The position numbers and the translations under genes were made by a program. A stretch of 64,000 nucleotides of DNA, taken from NCBI RefSeq assembly GCF_038595055.1, contig NZ_CP152002.1:1098501-1162500 (forward strand), read 5' to 3'. Each line of letters opens with the position of its first letter. The stretch's first letter is position 1. This document shows positions 7,326 through 15,860 of this stretch, piece by piece. This stretch comes from Paenibacillus sp. FSL R7-0345 (GTDB taxonomy: Bacteria > Bacillota > Bacilli > Paenibacillales > Paenibacillaceae). The notes under the pieces were generated by a model, which saw nothing but the letters and a program-made list of their open reading frames with translations, searched no databases and was not told the DNA's origin.

Positions 7326-9269
7326 TCAGGGCAGGGTCTTCGTCTGCTCCGGCAGCGTCTGCAGCAGGGCGGTGTAATCCTCCCTGAGGCGAAGCAGCCT
7401 GCTGATGCTCTGATCAAGTCCGCCCGGCCGGTTGCGGCAGATCCACAGCCCGCGGTATTCATGCAGCAGCAGGTCAAGATCCTTGATCTGTCTGCGGATG
7501 ACCGCGGGATCAAGGGCTGCGGGCTCTTCCGCCAGCTGCAGCTTGATACGGGCCAGCTGCACGGCATGCTTCACAAAACGGATGCCGTTCTCCAGCTCCC
7601 GCAGGACAAGTCCGGCATCGCTGCAGCCCGGGGACAGCGCCTCAAGACGGTTCTCGATTCCGAAAATATAGGCCTCAAGCTGGTCAAGCTGTACGGGGGT
7701 CAGCTTTCGGGCAATGCCCATGTTGTCCAACCGGCTGCGCAGCAGCATCGACATCTCCGAGTCATTGGGACGGGAAACGCCGGATTCCAGCTTGTAATAG
7801 TTGCCGAGGTCAAGCAGCAGTTGTCCGATCCCGCCTGAACGGTCGCGGAAGACGGAGCGGTTCAGGTATCCGGCAACATCTGCCTCCAGATTGTCCCGGA
7901 CATTCCAGGCCAGTGCGGCACCGTATGCGTATCCGGCATAGCTGACCGGCAGATGCTGCCAGTGGCCGAAGTCACCCCAGTCGGTAATAAGATAGCCGAT
8001 TGCTCCGTTCTCTTTGCCATGGACAGCCGCGCTGCGCAGATTGGCCAGCATATTGTCGGTGCGGCCGGTAATAGAGTTCCAGGAGCTGGTTCCCGGGCAC
8101 ACGTAGAACGGGATCCGGGCCTCGCGGAATTTCCGGGTATCGGCTTCGAACGGATGCTCTGCACTGTAGCCCCATTCCATCGCAATGATATCCTTCGGGA
8201 GCTGCGGAATCAGCTCGGGATGCTGGATGATAATATCGCCCCAGAACTGCATTTTTTTGCCGCGCGCTGTTACGAGCTTATGAATTTGCAGCAGGAAAGA
8301 CAGATACAGCCGGCCTTTGCCTGCCGAATCAGCCAGTGCTTTGCTTTTGCCGAGTCCAAGCTCATAGGTCTCATCACAGCCGACATTGAACTGGGAGGAA
8401 GTGAAGTAGGGAAGGAGATCATCGTACATGGTTCCCAGCAGCTCAAGTACCTCAGGGTTTCCGGTATGGAAGGTTCCCGGCTGCATGAACAGGCCATCCG
8501 GATAGAGATCATGGTCATACAAATTATCCGGCAGCATAAAGCCCGCGGGAATTTCCGCCAGATGATTGAATTCCGGACGGGTGAGCCAGTGTTCCATATG
8601 GCCGAAGCTGTTCTGATTCGGTACAAGCTCAATATACCGCTCACGGCAGTAGGCATCCAGCAGCAGGATTTCATCTCCGGTAACAGGTGTCTCCAGCTCC
8701 CATACCTGCGGAAAGGACTCGTAGGCAAAGGGAGAACCTTCTATATATAACTGCAGCTGGTTGAGCTTCAGATCAGCCATCAGATCAACGATCTGGTACA
8801 AAGTCTCAAGCTTCGGGATTTTGTTGCGGCTGATATCAAGCATCAGGCCGCGGGCGGCAAAGTCCGGCTGATCGCGGATGAACAGGAAAGGCAGTTCTCT
8901 GCCGCACTGCTCCAGAATCTGTTTTAGCGTTGCAACCGCATAAAAAGCGCCTTCGGCAGTGCCGTAAGTTAGGGTAATACCACCTGCTCCTACAGCTATT
9001 TCATATCCCTGTGCGGGCAGCAGCGGACTGTAGCAGAAGCAGGCTGCAGGCGGGACAGAAGCGCTGCGGCCGGCCGACAGAGACAGGCTGAGCTGGAGAA
9101 TGCGGCTGATTACCTGTTGAAGCCTGCGGGCAGCAGGCAGTATATCCCGGTTCTCTGCTGAAGAGGAAGGGAGAACAATATGGCCTTTTTGCGGAATCAG
9201 GAATAGCCCCTCAGACTCTTTAAAAATCTGCGGGCAGGGCAGAAGCTGCAGGCCGGATCTTTCAGGCAT
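7326..9269 (-). CDS. Glycoside hydrolase family 20 beta-N-acetylhexosaminidase
   Basis: A 647-residue protein. The first ~130 residues have the GH20b-type accessory fold with GAFYAVATLKQIL, followed by the (beta/alpha)8 catalytic domain from about residue 140 (ARGLMLDISRNKIP). The catalytic pair is in GCDETYEL (Asp299-Glu300), where Glu is the acid and Asp positions the substrate acetamido group in GH20 enzymes. It lacks a signal peptide, so it probably acts in the cytoplasm on imported GlcNAc or GalNAc oligosaccharides. The start at 9269 has GAGAGGTG at good spacing; an ATG six codons earlier has none. It is transcribed divergently from an AraC-type regulator, which probably controls it. Confidence 0.88.
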   Translation of the reverse strand: MPERSGLQLLPCPQIFKESEGLFLIPQKGHIVLPSSSAENRDILPAARRLQQVISRILQLSLSLSAGRSASVPPAACFCYSPLLPAQGYEIAVGAGGITLTYGTAEGAFYAVATLKQILEQCGRELPFLFIRDQPDFAARGLMLDISRNKIPKLETLYQIVDLMADLKLNQLQLYIEGSPFAYESFPQVWELETPVTGDEILLLDAYCRERYIELVPNQNSFGHMEHWLTRPEFNHLAEIPAGFMLPDNLYDHDLYPDGLFMQPGTFHTGNPEVLELLGTMYDDLLPYFTSSQFNVGCDETYELGLGKSKALADSAGKGRLYLSFLLQIHKLVTARGKKMQFWGDIIIQHPELIPQLPKDIIAMEWGYSAEHPFEADTRKFREARIPFYVCPGTSSWNSITGRTDNMLANLRSAAVHGKENGAIGYLITDWGDFGHWQHLPVSYAGYAYGAALAWNVRDNLEADVAGYLNRSVFRDRSGGIGQLLLDLGNYYKLESGVSRPNDSEMSMLLRSRLDNMGIARKLTPVQLDQLEAYIFGIENRLEALSPGCSDAGLVLRELENGIRFVKHAVQLARIKLQLAEEPAALDPAVIRRQIKDLDLLLHEYRGLWICRNRPGGLDQSISRLLRLREDYTALLQTLPEQTKTLP

Positions 9270-9352
9270 AGCATAAACACCTCTCATTCATGTAGAATAT
9301 GTTCACTTGCAAATAACGATAACATTCCGGAACAAAGGGAGGAATAGAGGGT

Positions 9353-10210
9353 ATGCCCAAGGTCATGGATTATATGATCAGCCCATTTCCCATCAGAATC
9401 ATTGATCCTAAGCTGGATGCTTCCATGCTCCGGCTGACCGCCATCCGGATCGGGCAGGCCGGTCATCTGCCGGGCAGAACGCTGTTCCGCAGCGGAGTGG
9501 TATTCGGGCATTGGGCAATGGTCTATATAGCGGCCGGGTCCGGCAGTATATCAGAGAATGGCGGGAAGCAGCAGCAGGTGCGTGCAGGAAGCCTCTTCTT
9601 CTTCCGCCCGGGCTGCAGCTACAGCTTCGGACCGCAGCCGGGCGGGAGCTGGGATGAATATTACATCAACTTTACGGGAAGCAGAGCGGATGAGTGGCTG
9701 GAAGCAGGACTCATAGCAGGCGGGAGCGCCTTTCAGGCCGGGAGGCCGGAGGAGCTGCTGCCTGCCTTTGAGGAGATACTGGATCTTATGGACGGGGGCA
9801 TTCCTGCCGATGCTGACCGGGCGGCGCTGCGGCTGGAGGCCATGCTGCTGGAATGCTCCTGCATAATCCCGGATCATCCGCGGTTCCGCCAGCATGAAGC
9901 GCTGCAGGAGATCCGCGCTGATCTGGAGGCCTGCATTTATGCTCAGCCTGATTTGCCGGGAATTGCCGCAAAGCACCATATATCGATGTCTACCCTGCGC
10001 CGGCTGGTTCGCAGGAGCAGCGGATATCCGCTGCATGAATATATTCACAGATTGAAAATGGCGGAAGCGAAGCATCTGCTGCTGAATACCTCCCTGCAGA
10101 TCAAGGAAATTTCCGGCATGCTGCATTACAGTGACCCGTTTTATTTCTCAAGGCTTTTCAAAAAGGTTACGGGCATCTCTCCACAGCTCTGCCGCAGCAA
10201 TGCCCGGTAG
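9353..10210 (+). CDS. AraC family transcriptional regulator
   Basis: A 285-residue protein with an N-terminal cupin-like sensing domain (about 1-170, with AGSLFFFRPGCSYSF) and a C-terminal AraC DNA-binding domain of two HTH motifs (about 190-285; HISMSTLRRLVRRSSG and YFSRLFKKVTGISP). The start ATG is preceded by GGGAGG and AGAGGG. It lies 83 bases from the divergent GH20 hexosaminidase gene, so the likely role is ligand-dependent control of that gene in response to an amino-sugar saccharide (inference from position). Confidence 0.88.
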   Translation: MPKVMDYMISPFPIRIIDPKLDASMLRLTAIRIGQAGHLPGRTLFRSGVVFGHWAMVYIAAGSGSISENGGKQQQVRAGSLFFFRPGCSYSFGPQPGGSWDEYYINFTGSRADEWLEAGLIAGGSAFQAGRPEELLPAFEEILDLMDGGIPADADRAALRLEAMLLECSCIIPDHPRFRQHEALQEIRADLEACIYAQPDLPGIAAKHHISMSTLRRLVRRSSGYPLHEYIHRLKMAEAKHLLLNTSLQIKEISGMLHYSDPFYFSRLFKKVTGISPQLCRSNAR

Positions 10211-10330
10211 CAGAATTTTGTCGGATTATGCTGATTTATGTTGACACTCGTAAAAACAGGGTGATATTATTTAGATAATATTAGTAATTATTTAGTGCTT
10301 TTTGACTATGCGTTTACCGGAGATGAAATC

Positions 10331-10486
10331 ATGAGAGAGTTTTATTGCATTACTTGCCGTAGTCTCCATAAGATTGATGAGCACAATAATCAGACTGTCC
10401 GTGTCATGTCCACCGGCTATCATATCGTTGGTGAGCAGCGGTACCAGATTTGTATTTGTAATATGAAGCAGCCGCAACCATTATAG
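10331..10486 (+). CDS. Small Cys-motif protein (51 aa)
   Basis: A short frame starting MREFYCITCR, with a CxxC near the N-terminus (Cys6, Cys9) and CxC near the C-terminus (Cys41, Cys43), the spacing expected of a small zinc-ribbon-like fold. GGAG lies 8 bases before the ATG. A longer frame starts 12 codons upstream but has no ribosome binding site. It is followed by a rho-independent terminator. No function is known; it may bind metal or act as a small regulator. Confidence 0.5.
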   Translation: MREFYCITCRSLHKIDEHNNQTVRVMSTGYHIVGEQRYQICICNMKQPQPL

Positions 10487-10539
10487 GGTACAGGGGCCGG
10501 CTAAGCCGGGATGCCCGCAACCGATATTGTTTAGCTGGT

Positions 10540-10573
10540 AACAGCCTGTCCGTTTTACGGACAGGCTGTTTTG
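10540..10573 (+). terminator. Rho-independent terminator
   Basis: Perfect 13-bp arms AACAGCCTGTCCG and CGGACAGGCTGTT around a TTTTA loop, followed by TT. It ends the transcript of the 51-residue Cys-motif protein. Confidence 0.8.
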
Positions 10574-10678
10574 CATTCCGCAACTTTCTGTAAGAACACG
10601 TAGTACTAGTTATAGGAGAATGGAATAAAATTAAAATAAAATCGAAAAAAATTAGCCCGAAATGTTATTTATTTGAAA

Positions 10679-10692
10679 AGAAAACGTTGTCA
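10679..10692 (+). promoter_or_regulatory. Candidate CcpA cre site
   Basis: AGAAAACGTTGTCA matches the Bacillus cre consensus TGWAANCGNTNWCA at every defined position except the first. It lies 14 bases upstream of the -35 box of the sensor kinase promoter, a position compatible with CcpA activation or modulation. This is a pattern match only. Confidence 0.35.
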
Positions 10693-10706
10693 ATTAATAG
10701 TGAAAC

Positions 10707-10735
10707 TTGTTATTGTGATTTTTCTCATGTATGAT
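10707..10735 (+). promoter_or_regulatory. SigA-type promoter of the sensor kinase/response regulator genes
   Basis: A -35 box TTGTTA (10707-10712), a 17-base spacer and a -10 box TATGAT (10730-10735), in an AT-rich context 63 bases upstream of the kinase start. Confidence 0.55.
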
Positions 10736-10798
10736 GCTTTTAAACAAGGCTTAGATAAGCTCGCATTTTCCAAAATAGGTGGAGAATAGGGTGGTGGG

Positions 10799-12445
10799 AT
10801 GAAAATCAAAGCAACCGCGGAAGACAGAATGATAGCATTTTACAGATATTTTTCTTTGTCCCTCACATCTCTGATGTACCTCCTGGACCACACGGGGCCT
10901 TCCGTCATTTATAAATCCCTACTAATTTTCTCGCTTTTCTTAATGGCTCAAGCGTTTGTAATCATTTACCGGAGGCTCCGGGCCAGACCACGGGTTCTTA
11001 TGCTGGCAGTCAGCGTAGAGATGGCTGGCGTTATTGCACTGACCTTACTTACTGGCGGGTTTGACAGTGTGTTTAAGCTTTATGTACTTAACCCTGTTCT
11101 GATTGCAGCAGGATCATTATCCATGTATTTCGGGTGGAGTCTGCTGCTGAGCTACATTGCGATTGTAACCGGATTTTGTTATATATTTGTGAATTCTGCA
11201 GGCAAATCGTTATCTGAAGCACTGCTTCAGAACGGCAACCTGTTTCTAGCCCTGGTGCTTGCGGTTATAGTAATGCAGATGGTTAACAGGATCAAGCGGC
11301 AGCGGGAAGAAGCGAACGCGCGGACCAACGAAACCATGGAGCACATTAAATCGCTCTATCACATCGTCGAAACCTCCAGCCAGCATGACTTCATGAATAT
11401 CGGCCAGGTCATAACAGATTACGTGGTGAAGCTCACCAAGCTGGATAAGGCCTTATTCTGGTTTGCCAAAAAGAGCGGTGAGCCCGCTCCGCAGAGCCGG
11501 CAGACCGGCTGGCAGCATGAAGAAGAACGTTTCTTGTTCACAGAGCTGGAAAAGCATGAGCACGAGTGGAGGCTGCAGCGTGAGCCGGTGTTCAAAAGTA
11601 TGCCGGGACTTGGCGATTTTTTGCTGATGCCGGTGAGAATGAGCACCCGATTTGTCGGTATGATCGGCGTGAAGCTGGAATCCTCAGAGGGACTTGAAGG
11701 GCGCAGATGGTATATTCAGCAGCTGATGTTCCTGTCAGAGCTAAGTGCCATTATTCTGGAACGGCATGAATTGGGTGTCATCGAAAACCGGCTGATCATC
11801 ACGAATGAGCAGAACCGGATCGCGGATGAAATGCATGACAGCGTATCGCAGAGCCTGTTCGGCATCGTATACGCAACCCATTCCCTGAAGCAGACCTGGC
11901 GCAAGATGTCCGACTCTGAGCTTGAAGAGCAGATTGACCTGATTCATGATTCGGCAACCAGGGTTGCCAAAGAGCTGAGGATTACGATTTACAGCCTCAG
12001 CTCGAAGAAGAGCGGCGGACCAACCTGGCTGGGGATGGTCAGATCTCATCTGAAGAGCCTGTCGAGGCTCAATGATGTGGAAATTGAACTCAAAATAACG
12101 GGGGATGACTTTAGCCTCCCTTATCCTTACCACAAGGCGCTCTTCCGGATTATTTCCGAAGCGACAGGCAATGCCATACGTCATGGTGCAGCCAGCCGGG
12201 TGGATGTTGAGCTGTCTCTGAAGCCTAAATGGATCAGACTGTCTATTTCTGATGACGGTATCGGTTTCGATACGGATCTGTTGTGGACTACATCTGAAGA
12301 TACGACCGGCGGGCTTGGCATGAAGAATATGCAGTATCTGACTCAGTCGTTGGGCGGAGAGTTTCATATCTCCAGCAGCGAGAATGCAGGAACCAGAATT
12401 TTAATTTCGATACCTGTCGGCGTGGCTGAATTAAAGAATGCATAA
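10799..12445 (+). CDS. NarL/ComP-type sensor histidine kinase
   Basis: A 548-residue kinase: about five to six membrane helices in residues 12-165, a GAF-like sensor region (about 185-325), a HisKA_3 dimerisation domain with NRIADEMHDSVSQ (phospho-acceptor His346) and an HATPase domain with NAIRHG, DDGIGFD and GGLGMKN. This class phosphorylates LuxR/NarL-type regulators, and such a gene follows 23 bases downstream. A polytopic N-terminus with HisKA_3 is the ComP/DegS group layout. The ATG at 10799 has GGGTGG close upstream. The pair immediately precedes the EPS operon, making that operon the obvious candidate target. The signal sensed is unknown. Confidence 0.87.
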   Translation: MKIKATAEDRMIAFYRYFSLSLTSLMYLLDHTGPSVIYKSLLIFSLFLMAQAFVIIYRRLRARPRVLMLAVSVEMAGVIALTLLTGGFDSVFKLYVLNPVLIAAGSLSMYFGWSLLLSYIAIVTGFCYIFVNSAGKSLSEALLQNGNLFLALVLAVIVMQMVNRIKRQREEANARTNETMEHIKSLYHIVETSSQHDFMNIGQVITDYVVKLTKLDKALFWFAKKSGEPAPQSRQTGWQHEEERFLFTELEKHEHEWRLQREPVFKSMPGLGDFLLMPVRMSTRFVGMIGVKLESSEGLEGRRWYIQQLMFLSELSAIILERHELGVIENRLIITNEQNRIADEMHDSVSQSLFGIVYATHSLKQTWRKMSDSELEEQIDLIHDSATRVAKELRITIYSLSSKKSGGPTWLGMVRSHLKSLSRLNDVEIELKITGDDFSLPYPYHKALFRIISEATGNAIRHGAASRVDVELSLKPKWIRLSISDDGIGFDTDLLWTTSEDTTGGLGMKNMQYLTQSLGGEFHISSSENAGTRILISIPVGVAELKNA

Positions 12446-12468
12446 ACTTTAGGCAGGAGGTCATTCAA

Positions 12469-13104
12469 GTGAATATCGTCATTGTTGATGATCACCCGTT
12501 AGTAAGAAGAGGATTGGCGGCAGTTATTTCCATGCAGCCGAATCTGCATTTTGCAGGCGAAGCAACGAATGGCCAGGAAGCTCTTCAGGTTATAGAAGAG
12601 ACACAGCCCGATCTTGTGCTGATTGACCTGCGGCTGGCCGACGAGTCTGGTCTTGATGTAATCAAGGCTGCGCGGGCGCACGGGCTAACCAGCAAGTTCA
12701 TTCTGCTCACCTCTTCAGCAAGCAGGGAGGACTTTCTCAAAGCGGAAGAAGTATTAGTGGACGGGTACGTGCTGAAGGAAGCTTTGCCTGAGGAATTGCT
12801 GTTCGCTATCCAGCTGGTTTATAAGGGCCGCAAGTATTATGATCCGGGTCTGATGGAAGATAAGATGCGGATGAGCGGCAGCAGCCCTACCGATGAATTG
12901 ACACCGAAAGAGAAGGAAGTGCTGATCGAACTTGGCCAGGGGGCATGCAACAAGGATATTGCTTCGCGCCTGTTCATCAGTGAATTTACCGTCAAAAAGC
13001 ATGTAAGCCAGATTCTGGCGAAGCTGCAGGTAGCCGATCGTACACAGGCGGCGCTGTATGCCAATGCAGTCGGACTGACGAAATATGAAATGTCTTATGA
13101 TTAA
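12469..13104 (+). CDS. LuxR/NarL-type response regulator
   Basis: A 211-residue regulator with an N-terminal receiver domain (acidic pair Asp7-Asp8, phospho-acceptor Asp53 in LIDLRL, conserved Lys in VLKEA) and a C-terminal LuxR-type HTH (about 145-205; ELTPKEKEVLIELGQGACNK, then FTVKKHVSQIL). GTG start with AGGAGG 10 bases upstream. Cotranscribed with the upstream kinase, its probable phosphodonor, and followed by a strong terminator. The next genes are the EPS operon. Palindromes in the EPS leader are possible binding sites, which is inference. Confidence 0.9.
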   Translation: MNIVIVDDHPLVRRGLAAVISMQPNLHFAGEATNGQEALQVIEETQPDLVLIDLRLADESGLDVIKAARAHGLTSKFILLTSSASREDFLKAEEVLVDGYVLKEALPEELLFAIQLVYKGRKYYDPGLMEDKMRMSGSSPTDELTPKEKEVLIELGQGACNKDIASRLFISEFTVKKHVSQILAKLQVADRTQAALYANAVGLTKYEMSYD

Positions 13105-13135
13105 CAGCACTTTTTAATATTCATATAGGCGGCAG

Positions 13136-13165
13136 AGCACGGACAGGAATGTCCGTGTTTTTTTT
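13136..13165 (+). terminator. Rho-independent terminator
   Basis: GCACGGAC and GTCCGTGT arms around AGGAAT, followed by eight Ts. It separates the regulator operon from the EPS operon. Confidence 0.85.
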
Positions 13166-13461
13166 ATGTACACTTTTCCTGAAACTGACACGGGATGTAC
13201 TGTATTTCAAGGGTTTAAAAGAGGGGAAAACGCCAGCCGTCGGGTTTTCTCTCATCTGCCGGAGAGGTTTTTCCGGTCATATGGTACTAAAGTATACCAT
13301 TCTGCCCCGCTTAGGCACCAAATTCACTCACACGAAAGTGAACATTAAAGTAATGGGAGGAGCCATGTGATAACCCGTACAGATTGATAGAATAAGACAC
13401 AAGATATCTGAAACTTTCATGAATGCTTTCAGAACGTAATGAATGCGGAAGGAGGGTTACT
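13166..13461 (+). promoter_or_regulatory. EPS operon leader with four hairpins/palindromes
   Basis: Gene-free stretch before the EPS operon. It holds a 9-bp stem formed by GGGGAAAAC and GTTTTCTCT (about 13222-13252), CCGGA/TCCGG (about 13259-13276), the imperfect palindrome ATGGTACTAAAGTATACCAT (13281-13300) and the inverted repeat TTCACT/AGTGAA (13323-13342). The centres of the last two are 42 bases apart. A clear SigA promoter was not found. The elements could be operators for the upstream response regulator or a structured mRNA leader. Confidence 0.4.
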
Positions 13462-14202
13462 GTGGAAAAGACGATTTTAGATTACATTAACCTGATTAAG
13501 AAGAGGCTCTGGCTGATCACGATTTTTGTATTAATCTCCTGTGCCACCACCTTCTATGTCAGCAAGAACTTCGTTACACCCGTCTACTCCGCCTCCGGAC
13601 AGCTGCTGGTCAACAACACCGCAAATGTACCCGAGAGCAACAATCTCAACAACTTGAACTTCAGCCTGAACCTCATCGAGAGCTACAAGGAAATTATGAA
13701 GTCCCCCGCAATCCTGAGCGGTGTCGTGGCCGATCATCCCGAGTTTGGCCTGACGGAAGAACAGCTGGCCGCGAAGCTGCAGGTAAGATCCTCCGAGAAA
13801 AGCTCAGTCATTAACCTGAGTGTAGAGGATGAAAGCTACAGCAAGGCTGCCAACATCGTAAATGCGGTTTCGCAAGGCTTCATTCGCAGCCTGCCGTCAC
13901 TTATGATGCTGGACAATGTTACCTTCCTGACCCCGGCCGATCCAGCCAATCTTCCTGCTCCATCCAATGGCGGTGTCGCCATGAACCTGATTATCAGCTT
14001 TGTCATTTCACTGATGGCTGCGATCGGAATCATTCTGCTGCTGGAAACGCTGAATGGAACACTCCGTTCCGAGAAGGAAGCAGAATTCGATGTCGGACTG
14101 CCGGTCATTGCCAGCATCCCGGTTATCCGTAAACGTGATTTAGGCAATGCCGGCAGCGCCAATGCAAGAGTAGGGGAGGGTACTTATGTTACGGCTGAAT
14201 AG
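13462..14202 (+). CDS. Wzz/YveK-type polysaccharide chain-length modulator (BY-kinase activator)
   Basis: A 246-residue membrane protein with a Wzz domain: a cytoplasmic N-terminus, a first membrane helix (about 17-38), an extracytoplasmic loop, a second helix (about 174-196) and a cytoplasmic tail. In Bacillota this family activates the separate tyrosine kinase encoded next to it and sets chain length. The GTG start at 13462 has the perfect SD GGAAGGAGG 6 bases upstream; an upstream in-frame ATG lacks one. It overlaps the kinase gene by 17 bases, so the two are translationally coupled. First gene of the EPS operon. Confidence 0.88.
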   Translation: MEKTILDYINLIKKRLWLITIFVLISCATTFYVSKNFVTPVYSASGQLLVNNTANVPESNNLNNLNFSLNLIESYKEIMKSPAILSGVVADHPEFGLTEEQLAAKLQVRSSEKSSVINLSVEDESYSKAANIVNAVSQGFIRSLPSLMMLDNVTFLTPADPANLPAPSNGGVAMNLIISFVISLMAAIGIILLLETLNGTLRSEKEAEFDVGLPVIASIPVIRKRDLGNAGSANARVGEGTYVTAE

Positions 14203-14827
14203 AAGCTTGATTGCAGACTTGAATCCGTCCTCGCATATCTCCGAATCCTTCCGCTCGCTCCGTACTTATATCCGGCAGCTCGGGCTGACGGGGGGAGACA
14301 GCGGCAAGGTGCTGCTGTTCACCTCTGCTGAAAGCGGTGAGGGCAAGACGACGGTGCTGTCCAATCTCGCCGTATCCTTTGTACAGGACGGCAAGAAGGT
14401 GGCGGTGGTTGACTGTAACCTGCGCCATCCGGGATTGCATTCTGTGTTTGAAGTAGAAGGCAGCGAAGGGCTGGCTGCTTACCTGAGCGGCCAGGAGGCA
14501 GCGAAGGATATCGCCGTATACGGCAATCTGGCTAACCTGGCAGTTATCCCTGCTGGCAAGACCCGCATCAGTCCGCCGGATCTCCTCGGCAATGACAAAA
14601 TGGGCGCACTGCTGGATGAGCTCAAAGACAGCTTCGATCTCATCCTGCTGGACACTCCTCCGGCCGTTGAATTCAGTGATGCCCGTATTCTGGCCCCGCT
14701 CTCTGACGGAGTGATCCTGGTGGCCAGACACGGCAAAACGAAACGCGAAGCGGTCCGCAAGGTGAAAGGGCTGCTTGAACAGAGCGGTTCGAATATTCTC
14801 GGCATCGCCATGAATCAGGCCAGATAA
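14186..14827 (+). CDS. CpsD/YwqD-type bacterial tyrosine kinase, lacking the Tyr-rich tail
   Basis: A 213-residue cytoplasmic P-loop ATPase with Walker A (SAESGEGKTT, about 48-56), Walker A' (VAVVDCNLRHP) and Walker B (LILLDTPP). BY-kinases autophosphorylate on a C-terminal tyrosine cluster and, with the Wzz partner, drive EPS chain assembly. Here the protein stops at GIAMNQAR with no tyrosine cluster, which is unusual for an active BY-kinase. It may act as a non-autophosphorylating ATPase, phosphorylate other substrates, or have a shortened tail. The start overlaps the upstream gene, with GGGAGGG before the ATG. No frameshift remnant with a Tyr-rich tail was noticed downstream. Confidence 0.85.
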   Translation: MLRLNRSLIADLNPSSHISESFRSLRTYIRQLGLTGGDSGKVLLFTSAESGEGKTTVLSNLAVSFVQDGKKVAVVDCNLRHPGLHSVFEVEGSEGLAAYLSGQEAAKDIAVYGNLANLAVIPAGKTRISPPDLLGNDKMGALLDELKDSFDLILLDTPPAVEFSDARILAPLSDGVILVARHGKTKREAVRKVKGLLEQSGSNILGIAMNQAR

Positions 14828-14875
14828 AGTCCCAAGTTTCAAAATCCTACACATAACGATCAGGAGGTAAGTGCG

Positions 14876-15769
14876 ATGATGAAAAAGGTAAAGAAGGTAA
14901 TTATACCTGCAGCTGGGTTAGGAACGCGCTTCCTTCCTGCGACAAAGGCCATGCCTAAGGAAATGCTTCCGATTATCAACAAGCCGACCATCCAGTATAT
15001 CGTGGAAGAAGCTATCGCTTCCGGCATTGAGGACATTATCATCGTTACCGGTAAGGGCAAGCGGGCGATCGAGGATCACTTTGACAATGCGTTCGAGCTG
15101 GAATCCAGACTGCTGGAGGATGGAAAGCTGGAGCTGCTCAAAGAGGTTCAGCGTTCCGCCAAGGTGGAAATCCACTATATCCGGCAAAAAGAAGCAATGG
15201 GCCTGGGGCATGCCGTATGGTGTGCACGGCGCTTTATCGGAGACGAGCCTTTCGGCGTTATGCTCGGGGATGACATCGTAACAGGCAACACGCCTTGCCT
15301 AAAACAGCTGATCGACCAGTACGAGGAAACGCAGAACTCGGTAATCGGAGTGCAGGAAATTCCGGATGAATTCACTAACCGTTACGGGATTATCGAACCG
15401 GATCTGCAGGACGGACGGCTCTACCGGGTTAACAACTTTGTGGAAAAACCGCCGCTGGGCACAGCCCCTTCCAACCTGGCCATCATGGGTCGTTACGTCT
15501 TTACGCCAAAAATCTTTAAGTATCTTGATCTGCAGGAAAAAGGTGCCGGCGGCGAAATCCAGCTGACCGATGCCATCCAGAAGCTGAACCAGAGCGAACG
15601 GGTATACGCCTATAACTTCGACGGAACCAGATACGATGTCGGTGAACGTCTTGGCTACATTCTGACTACACTGGAATTTGCCCTCCAGAACGATGATCTC
15701 CGCTACCCGGTAATGGATGCAATGGCAGAATGGCTCAGCAAAGCCGGACAAACCACAATCAGCAGCTAA
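14876..15769 (+). CDS. galU: UTP-glucose-1-phosphate uridylyltransferase
   Basis: A 297-residue GalU/GtaB-type enzyme that makes UDP-glucose from UTP and glucose-1-phosphate. The nucleotide-binding signature [20 protein letters not shown] is near the N-terminus, followed by [27 protein letters not shown] and MLGDDI, all typical of the family. The full family length is present. AGGAGG precedes the ATG by 8 bases. It feeds UDP-glucose to the glycosyltransferases and to Ugd encoded later in the same operon. A dedicated copy in an EPS cluster is common in Paenibacillus. Confidence 0.95.
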   Translation: MMKKVKKVIIPAAGLGTRFLPATKAMPKEMLPIINKPTIQYIVEEAIASGIEDIIIVTGKGKRAIEDHFDNAFELESRLLEDGKLELLKEVQRSAKVEIHYIRQKEAMGLGHAVWCARRFIGDEPFGVMLGDDIVTGNTPCLKQLIDQYEETQNSVIGVQEIPDEFTNRYGIIEPDLQDGRLYRVNNFVEKPPLGTAPSNLAIMGRYVFTPKIFKYLDLQEKGAGGEIQLTDAIQKLNQSERVYAYNFDGTRYDVGERLGYILTTLEFALQNDDLRYPVMDAMAEWLSKAGQTTISS

Positions 15770-15860
15770 CAAAACTAGGCAAATGCTTTCGAAGTGAGTT
15801 TTGTACGAAGTGAATCAAGGAAGTATCGCTAACAAAACTTTTAGGAGGAATGAGGAGAAA

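Larger units (their letters stand above)
10487..10798 (+). other. Intergenic region: terminator and promoter of the kinase operon
   Basis: This 312-base gap holds, in order, a small CCGGC/GCCGG hairpin (10497-10509), a rho-independent terminator, an AT-rich stretch, a cre-like site and a good SigA-type promoter for the downstream kinase gene. No additional gene is seen. Confidence 0.6.

Noticed and set aside
7953..8750. A 265-codon plus-strand frame opposite the GH20 gene
   Set aside because: The GH20 frame carries all family motifs; the opposite frame has none.
10497..10539. Riboswitch-like sequence before the terminator at 10540
   Set aside because: Only a 5-bp hairpin is seen; no match to known aptamer cores and no downstream gene before the terminator.
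13149..13370. A 73-codon frame in the EPS leader
   Set aside because: No ribosome binding site, overlaps the terminator, and covers the structured leader.
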